From the NCBI RefSeq assembly GCF_021390495.1, contig NZ_JAJEJP010000001.1, positions 1,922,001-1,986,000 of the forward strand: a DNA stretch of 64,000 bases, read 5' to 3'. The position numbers were made by a program, and so were the translations under genes. Shown piece by piece: positions 39,884 to 47,873 of this stretch (positions within the stretch are counted from its first letter, which is position 1; every line of letters starts with the position of its first letter). The notes beneath the pieces are model-generated. The model did not search any database and was not told where the DNA came from. It worked only from the letters and a program-made list of their open reading frames with translations. The stretch is from Paraburkholderia sp. ZP32-5. GTDB lineage: Bacteria; Pseudomonadota; Gammaproteobacteria; Burkholderiales; Burkholderiaceae.

Positions 39884-41233
39884 TCACGCGCCCTTGGCAA
39901 GCGGAAACTCGATCGTGACTTCGAGCCCCGGCCCAGGCGAGCGGTTGCGCAGACGCAAGGCGCCGCGATAACGCGCGACGAGCCGCTGCACGATCGCCAT
40001 GCCAAGGCCCGTACCGTTGGCCTGCGTGCGCGCCGAATTCACGCGGTAGAACGGCCGCGTGACGAGCGCGAGCTGGTCTTCGGGAATACCGGGGCCTTCG
40101 TCGACCACCGAGAGTTCGACACGCGAATGCGAGACGCGCGTCTCCAGTATCACGTGCGGCACGCCATCGCCTTCGCTGCCGCCGTATTTGCGCGCGTTCT
40201 CCAGCAGGTTGCCGACCACGCGGCGCATGTCGGTTTCATCGGCCTCGATCACCGCGGAAGGCGCGAGCCGCGTAATGAGCCGCATGCTGTCCTCGCTTTG
40301 CATGCGCGCGGCGAGTTCGCCCGCGATGATCGACAGATCGACCGGCTCCGGCACGCGCTGCACCGGCCGCGCGTAATCGAGGAAGCGGCCGATGATCATA
40401 TCCATCTGTTCGATGTCGTCGACCATCGCGTCCTTGGTCGCCTGATCGGACGGGCTCATTTCGGTTTCGAGCCGCAGCCGCGCGAGCGGCGTGCGCAGAT
40501 CGTGCGAGATGCCCGCGAGCATCAACGCGCGGTCCGCTTCGAGCTGTTCGAGATCACGCACCATCTGGTTGAAACTGCGATTGGTTTCGGCGGCCACGCC
40601 CATGCCGCGCTCGGGCAAGGACTCAGGCGACTGCCCGGAGCCGACCTTGCGCGCGGCCATCGCCAGACGCGCGAACGGCCGGTTCACCAGACTCGTGATG
40701 AACGCCGCGCCGAACAGCGACAGCGCCAGCGCGAACACGCCCCAGCCGGCCCATTGCAGACCGGTTGCGTTATCGAGTTGATCGCGATCGAGCGCGACCC
40801 AGTAATCGTCGTCGTCGATCTTGAAGCTGATCCACACGCCGTTGATGTCGTTCACGCTCTGCGCGATCACGGTGTCGTCGCCGAGGCGGCCGCGGATGTC
40901 GTGCTCGATCAGACGATTCAGCGATTCGTCGGGTTGGAGTTTGTATTTATCGGTGGCCTCGCGCGGATAGACGCGCACCCCTTCATTGCTCTCCAGATCC
41001 TGCAGCAGCGCGCGCCGCAAGTCGGGATCGGAATAGAGGAGCGCGGTGCGCGTGAGCTTGACGATCGCGACGAGTTGCAGCGCCACGCGCTGCGCGCGCG
41101 GCTCGCGTTCGATCACGCGAAAGCTCTGGAACCACGCCGCGAGACTGACTGCGATCAGCAGCGCGATCAGCAGAAAGGTCCGCCAGAAAAGGCCGCCGAA
41201 CGCGAGCGTCAGGAGGCGCCGGTCGATCCGCAT
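39884..41233 (-). CDS. envZ: EnvZ-type osmosensor histidine kinase
   Basis: 449 residues with an N-terminal membrane helix (about 15-37), a periplasmic domain (about 40-165), a second helix, HAMP, HisKA with His244 in ISHDLRTPLARL, and an ATPase domain ending VDEGPGIPEDQLALVTRPFYRVN. Fits EnvZ of OmpR systems. The cognate regulator gene is just upstream, but the gap is 196 bp and holds a 3 x 25 bp tandem repeat, where such gene pairs are usually tightly packed. Confidence 0.88.
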   Translation of the reverse strand: MRIDRRLLTLAFGGLFWRTFLLIALLIAVSLAAWFQSFRVIEREPRAQRVALQLVAIVKLTRTALLYSDPDLRRALLQDLESNEGVRVYPREATDKYKLQPDESLNRLIEHDIRGRLGDDTVIAQSVNDINGVWISFKIDDDDYWVALDRDQLDNATGLQWAGWGVFALALSLFGAAFITSLVNRPFARLAMAARKVGSGQSPESLPERGMGVAAETNRSFNQMVRDLEQLEADRALMLAGISHDLRTPLARLRLETEMSPSDQATKDAMVDDIEQMDMIIGRFLDYARPVQRVPEPVDLSIIAGELAARMQSEDSMRLITRLAPSAVIEADETDMRRVVGNLLENARKYGGSEGDGVPHVILETRVSHSRVELSVVDEGPGIPEDQLALVTRPFYRVNSARTQANGTGLGMAIVQRLVARYRGALRLRNRSPGPGLEVTIEFPLAKGA

Positions 41234-41352
41234 GGGCCCTTCTTATGAGAAGTCAAAGACAGCGACGATTTTGCGTGACACCGGAGCCGGTGCTTTGCTT
41301 GAGACCAGCATAGCTGCTTTGCATGCGACCGGAGTCGCGCGCTGACGCGCGA

Positions 41353-41427
41353 ACCCCGGTCGACAACTGAAGCGCACACTCTGGTCGACAGCCGAAGCAC
41401 CTACTCCGGTCGACATGCTGGAGCGCA
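41353..41427. repeat. Three tandem 25-bp repeats between ompR and envZ
   Basis: Units at 41353-41377, 41378-41402 and 41403-41427, sharing the core ACYCYGGTCGACA, followed by a partial copy (ACTCA). The repeats are imperfect outside the core. They fill the gap between the OmpR-type gene and the EnvZ-type gene, within the probable operon mRNA. Confidence 0.8.
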
Positions 41428-41429
41428 AC

Positions 41430-42164
41430 TCAGGCGGCTCCGTCGGGGATGAACACGTAGCCCAGACCCCACACGGTCTGAATGAAGCGCGGGCTGCCCG
41501 GATCAGGTTCGATCAGCTTGCGCAGACGCGAGATCTGCACGTCGAGGCTGCGGTCGAACACTTCGTATTCACGGCCACGCGCGAGCTCCATCAGCTTTTC
41601 GCGCGACAGCGGCTGACGCGGATGGCGCGCGAACACCTTCAGCACCGAAAACTCGCCGGTGGTGAGCGGAATTTCCTGGCCGGCCTTGGTCAGCGTGCGG
41701 GTGGCGAGATTCAGCGCGAATTCGCCGAACTCAAATACCTCGGTGGTTTCGGACGGCGCACCCGGCAGTTCGGACGGCGACTGACGGCGCAGCACCGCGT
41801 GAATGCGCGCGACCAGCTCGCGTGGATTGAACGGCTTCGGCAGATAGTCGTCGGCGCCCATTTCGAGGCCGACGATGCGATCGACATCCTCACCCTTGGC
41901 CGTCAGCATGATGATCGGCGTGCGGTCGTTGCTGCCGCGCAGGCGGCGGCAGATCGACAGACCGTCCTCGCCGGGCAGCATCAGGTCGAGCACCAGCAGA
42001 TCGAAGCGCTCGCGTACCCAGAGCTTGTTCATTGACGGCGCATTTTCGGCGACATAGACGTTGAAGCCCTGTTCGCCGAGATAGCGGCGCAGCAGATCGC
42101 GCAGGCGTGGGTCGTCGTCGACGACGAGGATTTTCGATGGGTTTTTGGTTTCCATGGTCGGCAT
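41430..42164 (-). CDS. ompR: OmpR-type response regulator
   Basis: 244-residue two-domain regulator: a receiver with Asp60 in LLVLDLMLPG and the acidic pocket VVDDDPR, then an OmpR/PhoB winged helix (about 145-240; TTGEFSVLKVFARHPRQPLSREKLM and FIQTVWGLGYVF). In-frame starts at 42164 and 42155 both fit; 42164 is used. It precedes the EnvZ-type kinase on the same strand. A cluster of TGTAACC heptamers lies 27-60 bp upstream. Confidence 0.93.
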   Translation of the reverse strand: MPTMETKNPSKILVVDDDPRLRDLLRRYLGEQGFNVYVAENAPSMNKLWVRERFDLLVLDLMLPGEDGLSICRRLRGSNDRTPIIMLTAKGEDVDRIVGLEMGADDYLPKPFNPRELVARIHAVLRRQSPSELPGAPSETTEVFEFGEFALNLATRTLTKAGQEIPLTTGEFSVLKVFARHPRQPLSREKLMELARGREYEVFDRSLDVQISRLRKLIEPDPGSPRFIQTVWGLGYVFIPDGAA

Positions 42165-42190
42165 CTTAGCGCGATTAGAAAGTGGTGCGC

Positions 42191-42224
42191 GGTTACACCA
42201 TTTCGGGGGTTACAGTCGGTTACA
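42191..42224 (-). promoter_or_regulatory. Triple TGTAACC motif upstream of ompR
   Basis: GGTTACA occurs at 42191-42197, 42208-42214 and 42218-42224, which reads TGTAACC on the strand of ompR. It resembles the GTAAC half of OmpR sites, and three copies in 34 bp just before the gene suggest autoregulation. This is inference by resemblance. Confidence 0.4.
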
Positions 42225-42391
42225 AAATTTACCCGCGCTGTGGCCCGACGTAAAGTATGCGCGTTTAGACTCCTTTACTGAATGCGGCTGTTCGGTGGAT
42301 ACTTCACTCGAAAAATCTCTCGCACCCGGCTGTTACCGGGGTTTGAATACGCATCTGAGGTAGCCGGTTGCCGCGCCACGAAGGGAACAAC

Positions 42392-42718
42392 ATGAAGGGA
42401 GGGGTTTGGCCAAATGTGCGCCTAAGCGTGATTGCACTGGCGGTTGCCAGTACACTCGCAGGCTCACTGAGCCCGACGCTCGCCCATGCCCAGCCGTCCG
42501 CCGACCGACTCGCGAACGAGCATGCATCCCACCCCAGCAATGCCAGGGTCAATCACCACAATCCCAGCGCCGATCACCCTGCTTCAGACGTGATGCTGCG
42601 CACCGCGGTTCCTCCCGATCTCGATCAACGCCGCCGCGACGGCCATATGACGCCCGAAGAGCGGCGTCTGCTGCGCCAGCACATCGAAGACGCCGTCCGC
42701 GAGCTGTACAAGCGGTAG
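42392..42718 (+). CDS. Small secreted hypothetical protein
   Basis: 108 residues with a signal peptide (MKGGVWPNVRLSVIALAVA and following hydrophobic core, cleavage near LAHAQP). The mature part is His/Asn/Ser-rich then acidic/basic, with a C-terminal helix MTPEERRLLRQHIEDAVRELYK. The ATG at 42392 follows an AAGGGAAC site. Family not recognised beyond resemblance to small Burkholderia periplasmic proteins. Divergent from ompR, so possibly under its control (inference). Confidence 0.65.
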   Translation: MKGGVWPNVRLSVIALAVASTLAGSLSPTLAHAQPSADRLANEHASHPSNARVNHHNPSADHPASDVMLRTAVPPDLDQRRRDGHMTPEERRLLRQHIEDAVRELYKR

Positions 42719-42927
42719 TCTCCGCGCGTGCCTTGTCAGGCGCGTGTACATCCCACACCTTGAACGCTTCTGTCACGCGGATCCCGGCGCGTGAAAAATC
42801 CCGTTGCATCTTCAACGTCAACGGCTTGCCGCTCCGCGCCGTTGAGCCGCCAGCGTAAGCGCAATCAAGAGCGCACTCCATCCGCGCGAGCGCTGCGACC
42901 TGCGAGATCGCGACAACCGGATCAGCG

Positions 42928-44580
42928 ATGATAAAACTCCCTCGACGTGTTACAGGCGGCCCATGGTTCACGGTCTCGGCGACCGCGCTGGCCGCGGTGC
43001 TTCAACACGCGACCTCCGCTTTCGCGCAGCAGCGCGAGCCGCGTGCTGGGCAGGCCGGACATCGAGCGCAGGGCTCGGGTGCAACGGCCTCAACCGCCAC
43101 AACAGCAGAGGCGGAAAGCGCACAGAGCCTGCTCGACCTCGACGACGCGCGCTTTTTCCTGACCCGTACCGGCTTCGCACCCAATCACACCGAGCTTGTG
43201 CAATACGTGGGACTCACGCGCGAGCAGGCGGTCGACAAGCTGCTCTCGACAGCGCGCACCGAGTCTGTCGTGCCGCCGCCCGACTGGGTATCCGCCCCGA
43301 TCCCGACACGCGCCGAGCGCAATACCCTGGTGCCGGGGCTGCGTCGTGAGCAACAACTCGAGCGGAGTCGGCGTTACGAACTATTACGCGCGTGGTGGGT
43401 GCACGAGATGCTGACGACCCCTTCGCCGCTGACCGAGCGCATGACGCTTTTCTGGCACAACCACTTCACGTCGGGGCAGGACAAGGTGCAGTTCGCGCAG
43501 CCCATCGCGCAACAGAACATGCTGCTGCGCCGGCACGCGCTCGGCGATTTCGGCGCGATGCTGCACGCGGTCGCGAAGGATCCGGCGATGCTGCAATACC
43601 TCGATGGCGCGAGCAATCGCAAAGGCAAGCCGAACGAAAATTTCGCCCGCGAGGTGATGGAACTGTTCACGCTCGGCGAGGGGCATTACACGCAGCGCGA
43701 CGTGGCCGAGGCCGCGCGCGCGTACACCGGGTGGAGTCTCGATCCCGATACGCAGACCTACGTGTGGCGTGCGAATCAGCATGACGACGGCGACAAGACG
43801 GTGCTCGGTCAAACCGGTCCATTCGATGGCGACCAGGTGCTCGATATCCTGCTCGCACGGCCCGAGACCGCGACGTTCGTCACGACCAAACTGTGGCGCG
43901 AATTCGTCTCCGATACACCGGACCCGGCGCGCATCGAGCCGATCGCCGCGCAGTTTCGCGCGAGTCGCTACGACATCAAGGTGGTGTTGCGCGGGCTGCT
44001 GTCGAGCGACGCGTTCTGGGATGACGAGAACCGCGGCGTGCTCGTGAAGTCGCCGGTCGAGTTCGTCGTCGGCACGGTGCGCGCGTTCGCGATCGCCTAT
44101 GACGACACCGAGCCGTTCGCCGCGCGGATTCGCGCGCTCGGCGAGAACCTGTTCTACCCGCCGACCGTCAGAGGATGGCCCGGCAGCGCGACGTGGATCA
44201 ACAGTTCGACGTTGCTTGAACGCAAGCAATTCGTCGAGCAGCTGTTTCGCGCGACCGAGGCCGCGAAGCCCGCGCGGATGAACGAGCCGGCGCACGCGAC
44301 GAAGATGGCAGGCGATGCGCGACCCATGCCTGCTAGTCCGGCGAATTGGTCGCCGCAGCACGCGATGGCGCGCACGGCTCAAGGTGGCGTACGCTTCGAT
44401 ATCGCGCAGTGGCTCGCGCTCTACAACACTTCGCCGGCCGCGAAGCCGGGGCTATCGACTGAATTGCAGTTGCAACACGCGGTCTTGCCATTCACGCCGG
44501 TCGATGCGATTGCCACCGATTCGACCGCGAGCGCGTATCTCGAAGCGCTGCTGATGGACCCGGCCTATCAATTGAAGTAG
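42928..44580 (+). CDS. DUF1800 family exported protein
   Basis: 550 residues with a probable signal sequence (about 1-35, ending SAFAQQ). The DUF1800 core has DARFFLTRTGFAPN, MTLFWHNHFTSG and FAREVMELFTLGEGHYTQRDV, and ends in a segment ILPFTPVDAIATDSTASAYLEALL-like region. Function is not established for the family; it is paired almost always with DUF1501 as here, 99 bp downstream. The acidic/His-rich residues suggest metal binding (inference). Confidence 0.85.
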   Translation: MIKLPRRVTGGPWFTVSATALAAVLQHATSAFAQQREPRAGQAGHRAQGSGATASTATTAEAESAQSLLDLDDARFFLTRTGFAPNHTELVQYVGLTREQAVDKLLSTARTESVVPPPDWVSAPIPTRAERNTLVPGLRREQQLERSRRYELLRAWWVHEMLTTPSPLTERMTLFWHNHFTSGQDKVQFAQPIAQQNMLLRRHALGDFGAMLHAVAKDPAMLQYLDGASNRKGKPNENFAREVMELFTLGEGHYTQRDVAEAARAYTGWSLDPDTQTYVWRANQHDDGDKTVLGQTGPFDGDQVLDILLARPETATFVTTKLWREFVSDTPDPARIEPIAAQFRASRYDIKVVLRGLLSSDAFWDDENRGVLVKSPVEFVVGTVRAFAIAYDDTEPFAARIRALGENLFYPPTVRGWPGSATWINSSTLLERKQFVEQLFRATEAAKPARMNEPAHATKMAGDARPMPASPANWSPQHAMARTAQGGVRFDIAQWLALYNTSPAAKPGLSTELQLQHAVLPFTPVDAIATDSTASAYLEALLMDPAYQLK

Positions 44581-44679
44581 CCGGGAGAGTCGAAAACATT
44601 AGCGCGGGCTCGCCGTGGAAAACGGCAAGCCACGCGCGGGTACGACCTGGACCAAACACAAGCATCAACGAGGTGCGGG

Positions 44680-45957
44680 ATGAAACGACGCAGCTTTCTT
44701 TCGATGGGCGCAGCCGCTGGCGCGTCGCTGTGGTTGCCCCACGCGGTAGGCGCGGGCAACGAGGCGCCCGCGCAGAGCGCTTCGAGCGATGCATCGATCG
44801 TGTCCGCCTCTTCGGGCCACGGTTACGGCAACTTGCTGATCCTGATCGAACTGAAGGGCGGCAACGATGGGTTGAACACTGTGATCCCGTTCGCCGATCC
44901 GCGCTATTACACGCTGCGCAGAAACATCGGCATCCACCGCGACCAGGCGATTCAGCTCGACGAAAGCACCGCGCTGCATCCGGCGCTGCAGCCGCTGCTG
45001 CCGCTGTGGCAAAGCAGTCAGTTGGCGATCGTGCAGGGCGTCAGCTACGCGCAGCCCAATCTGTCGCATTTTCGTTCGATCGAAATCTGGGATACCGCGT
45101 CGCGCTCCGATGAGTACTTGCGCGAAGGCTGGCTCACTCGCGCGTTTGCGGCCATGCCCGTGCCCGCCGGTTTCGCGGCCGATGGCGTCGTGATCGGCAG
45201 CGCCGAAATGGGACCGCTCGCGAACGGCGCGCGGGCGATCGCACTCGTCAATCCCGTGCAGTTCGTCAGGGCATCGCGGCTCGCGATGCCGGTATCGCTG
45301 CCCGAACGCAATCCGGCGCTCGCGCATATTCTCGAGGTCGAGAACGACATCGTGCGAGCGGCTGACCGTTTGCGTCCGGCGCGGGGACAGCCGCAATTGA
45401 AAACTGCGTTTCCTGGCGGCGCGTTCGGCAGCTCGATCAAAGCGGCGATGCAGGTGCTGGCCGCGTGCGACGTGCTGGAGAAAAGCCCGTCAGCCGGCGC
45501 GCCGCAAGCGCAGCCGCTGAGCGGGCAGGGCGTCGCGGTGATCCGCCTGACACTGAACGGTTTCGATACGCACCAGAACCAGCCGGCTCAGCAGGCTGCG
45601 TTGCTCGGCCAATTCGCGGAAGGTCTGGAGGCGATGCGCTCGGCGCTCGTCGAACTGGGACGTTGGAACGACACGCTGGTGATGACCTACGCCGAGTTCG
45701 GCCGTCGGCCGCGCGAGAACCAGAGCAACGGCACCGATCACGGCACCGTGGCGCCGCATTTCGTCGCGGGCGGGCGCGTACAGGGCGGCTTGTATGGCGT
45801 GTCGCCGGTGCTGGCGCGGCTCGACGGCAACGGCAATCTGCCGGTCGGCGTGGATTTCCGTCAGCTTTATGCGACGGTGCTGGGGCCGTGGTGGGGACTC
45901 GATGCAGCGGCGATTCTGCGGCAGCGATTCGAGCCGTTGCCGTTGTTGCGTGCTTGA
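44680..45957 (+). CDS. DUF1501 family exported protein
   Basis: 425 residues. The N-terminus MKRRSFLSMGAAAGASLWLP is a twin-arginine signal, so it is probably exported folded. The DUF1501 domain (IELKGGNDGLNTVIPFADPRYY, GFDTHQNQPAQQAALLGQFAEGL, TDHGTVAPHFVAGG) is related to alkaline phosphatase/sulfatase-like folds. It pairs with the DUF1800 gene. Substrate unknown. Confidence 0.87.
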   Translation: MKRRSFLSMGAAAGASLWLPHAVGAGNEAPAQSASSDASIVSASSGHGYGNLLILIELKGGNDGLNTVIPFADPRYYTLRRNIGIHRDQAIQLDESTALHPALQPLLPLWQSSQLAIVQGVSYAQPNLSHFRSIEIWDTASRSDEYLREGWLTRAFAAMPVPAGFAADGVVIGSAEMGPLANGARAIALVNPVQFVRASRLAMPVSLPERNPALAHILEVENDIVRAADRLRPARGQPQLKTAFPGGAFGSSIKAAMQVLAACDVLEKSPSAGAPQAQPLSGQGVAVIRLTLNGFDTHQNQPAQQAALLGQFAEGLEAMRSALVELGRWNDTLVMTYAEFGRRPRENQSNGTDHGTVAPHFVAGGRVQGGLYGVSPVLARLDGNGNLPVGVDFRQLYATVLGPWWGLDAAAILRQRFEPLPLLRA

Positions 45958-46149
45958 TGGTGGTCTCGAGCGACGCGTCGTCTTGAGCGCGGTGCGTGGC
46001 CGGCTTGCCATTTTGCGCGAGGCGGTAGAGCAGCCGTAGTGACCGACAGTGGACTTGTGTAGCGCGTCCGCTTCGCGGTTGTTCCACACCTGAGCTTGCA
46101 CCTGCGTTTTCGCGTGCATTGCGCCCGCGCTTTTACACCTGCATCGCCC

Positions 46150-47058
46150 TTATTTCGCGCGCCACGCGATCCACAGCTTGCGGATCGGCGTCAGCGCGAT
46201 GCGTTGATGCAGCACGTGATAGCCGTCCCGTTCGATTTCATCGAGCAACGCCAACGCCAGCGCCGCCAGCGCGATCAGCGTGCGCTGCGCGCGGCGCGCC
46301 TGCGCGGGCATCGCGGCGAGCGCGGCCCGCACCGCATCGCGCGCGCGATGGGATTCGAAGCGCATCAGCTCGGTGAACGCGTCGGTGTATTTGCGGTTGA
46401 TCAGATCGGCGGCCGTGACGTTGAAGCGCTGCATCTCGTCGATCGGAATATAGATACGGCCATGGCGCGCGTCGTTGCCCGTTTCGGCGACGAATTGCGT
46501 GAGCATCAGCGCTTCGCCGAGCGACGCGGCCCAATCCGCCGGTTGCGCCGCGCCGTCCACTGCACTGTTCGCCGCGCCGCTTGCGGCACCATTCGCCGCC
46601 GCCCGCGAGACAAGCGACGCGAAGTTACCGCCGACGCCGCCCACATAACGCCGCAGATTCGGATAGTCGAGATAGCGCGCCTGGTCCAGATCCATTTCGA
46701 AGCCGTCGAGCAGCGCCTGCAACGCCGGATATTCGGTCTGCACGTCGGACAGATGGGCGGCGAGTGCCTGGGAGACCGGATGCGACGGCGAGCCGGCGGC
46801 GAGCGACGCGATCTCTTTTTGCCACCACGCGAGCTTGGTGCGGCCGATCGCGGGATCGCTGGTTTCCTTGACCGTTTCCTCGAACTCACGACGCAATGCG
46901 AACAGCGCCGTCAGCAGCGGCCGGCTGGCCGCGCGCGCTTCGCGCAGCGCATAGTAGGTGCTCGATCCAGGCGGCGCCGCTTTCTGCTGGCAATAGTCGT
47001 CGAAATTCACGGGATTGGGTGTATGGGGAAGGACGGGCGGCGAAGGCGCGCTGCGCAT
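46150..47058 (-). CDS. Squalene/phytoene synthase family protein with altered aspartate motifs
   Basis: About 302 residues related to HpnD/phytoene synthases by the CQQKAAPPGSSTYYAL start and the DARHGRIYIPIDEMQRF region. The usual first DDxxD-type motif is EExxK here (Glu60, Glu61, Lys64 from the ATG at 47058), and the second usual DxxxD reads ETGND. Both are weakened at metal-binding positions, so prenyl-transfer activity is uncertain. Starts at 47058 (ATG), 47139 or a GTG at 47010 are possible. No other hopanoid genes are adjacent. Confidence 0.75.
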   Translation of the reverse strand: MRSAPSPPVLPHTPNPVNFDDYCQQKAAPPGSSTYYALREARAASRPLLTALFALRREFEETVKETSDPAIGRTKLAWWQKEIASLAAGSPSHPVSQALAAHLSDVQTEYPALQALLDGFEMDLDQARYLDYPNLRRYVGGVGGNFASLVSRAAANGAASGAANSAVDGAAQPADWAASLGEALMLTQFVAETGNDARHGRIYIPIDEMQRFNVTAADLINRKYTDAFTELMRFESHRARDAVRAALAAMPAQARRAQRTLIALAALALALLDEIERDGYHVLHQRIALTPIRKLWIAWRAK

Positions 47059-47238
47059 GCATTGGGTGCCTATCGTGGCAGCTTCGCGTGGCGTCTTCGC
47101 GTCGAGCCGAAAATTGTAGCATCGGCACCGCCCGCACACAGGCCGGCAGATGCAGACAAGCGCGAATCAATCAGTTAGAATCTCGCGCTTACGCTTTTGG
47201 GCGCATGCTGATTGCGCGATCCTGAGCGCGCGAAATTC

Positions 47239-47325
47239 GCGTGAGTGGCGAAATTGGTAGACGCACCAGGTTTAGGTCCTGACGCCCGCAAGGGCGTGCC
47301 GGTTCGAGTCCGGCCTCACGCACCA
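47239..47325 (+). tRNA. tRNA-Leu (anticodon UAG)
   Basis: 87 nt with encoded CCA. The acceptor stem GCGTGAG pairs with CTCACGC, the TAG anticodon sits in the AGGTTTAGGTCCT loop region, a long variable arm (GACGCCCGCAAGGGCGTGC) and the T-arm GGTTCGAGTCC are present. It reads CUA codons. It is intact, and its last 20 nt are duplicated at 49237-49256, marking it as an integration target. Confidence 0.96.
47306..47325 (+). repeat. Left attachment-site repeat (tRNA 3' end)
   Basis: GAGTCCGGCCTCACGCACCA, the last 20 nt of the tRNA including CCA. An exact copy is at 49237-49256. Typical of tyrosine-integrase attachment at tRNA 3' ends. Confidence 0.85.
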
Positions 47326-47424
47326 CTAGCGATAAACATGATTCTCTATTTCCATGGGAATCATGTGGAAACAAGGGCTTAACAGCAAGCCGCTTCCCCT
47401 GCGGGCAGGCATAAGACTACAGGT

Positions 47425-47462
47425 TTTGGGGAAGAGTGTAGAATGGCCTCCCCAAATTCTAC
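47425..47462. repeat. Nested inverted repeats ahead of the integrase remnant
   Basis: TTTGGGGA (47425-47432) pairs with TCCCCAAA (47449-47456), and GTAGAAT (47438-47444) pairs with ATTCTAC (47456-47462). The two pairs interlock and cannot all form at once. Might be integrase arm sites, an operator, or alternative RNA structures. Confidence 0.45.
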
Positions 47463-47479
47463 GCACGGGGTTCCCCACG

Positions 47480-47851
47480 ATGGCTTCCATTACCGCCTAC
47501 AAGGAAGGTTGGCGCGCCCAGATCTACGTGCAAGGCGAGCGCGACTCGCAGACGTTCTGCACGCGGCGCGAAGCCAAGGCGTGGGCGGCCGCGCGCGAAC
47601 ATGCGATCCGGCAGGAAAAGGGCAAAAGCCCGGCCGCGCGCTATACGCTGCGCCAGATGCTCGAACGCTACGACGAAGAAATCATCCCCGACAAACGCGG
47701 CTCGCGGCCTGAATCGCTGCGCCGATTCTTGCTCCAGCGCCGCCGGGCACCGAGCAAGATTACACACTATCACCCGGCGCCCAAGGCGACATCTACCGGG
47801 GTAGCTAACCGGTCGGCAGGCGCGCGCCCTTTAGAATCGTTGCGCCACTGA
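47480..47851 (+). pseudogene. Truncated phage-type integrase
   Basis: From the ATG at 47480, about 84 residues (MASITAYKEGWRAQIYVQGE, REAKAWAAAREHAIRQEKG, LRQMLERYDEEIIPDKRGSR) match the N-terminal arm-binding domain of tyrosine integrases that sit beside tRNA genes. After about residue 85 the reading frame continues into unrelated sequence; the catalytic domain with the Arg-His-Arg-Tyr set is missing. It is therefore a dead remnant of the enzyme that probably inserted the island. Confidence 0.72.
47752..47808 (+). pseudogene. Possible ParE-toxin N-terminal fragment
   Basis: In another frame from the integrase remnant, about 18 codons read YTLSPGAQGDIYRG and then stop. The YxLSPxAQxDI pattern resembles the start of RelE/ParE plasmid toxins. 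It is too short to be certain. Confidence 0.2.
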
Positions 47852-47873
47852 GCCTGCACCACGATCCCAATAT

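Noticed and set aside
42818..42845. Inverted repeat TCAACGGC / GCCGTTGA before the DUF1800 gene
   Set aside because: Short stem without T run or known operator pattern; could be chance in GC-rich DNA.
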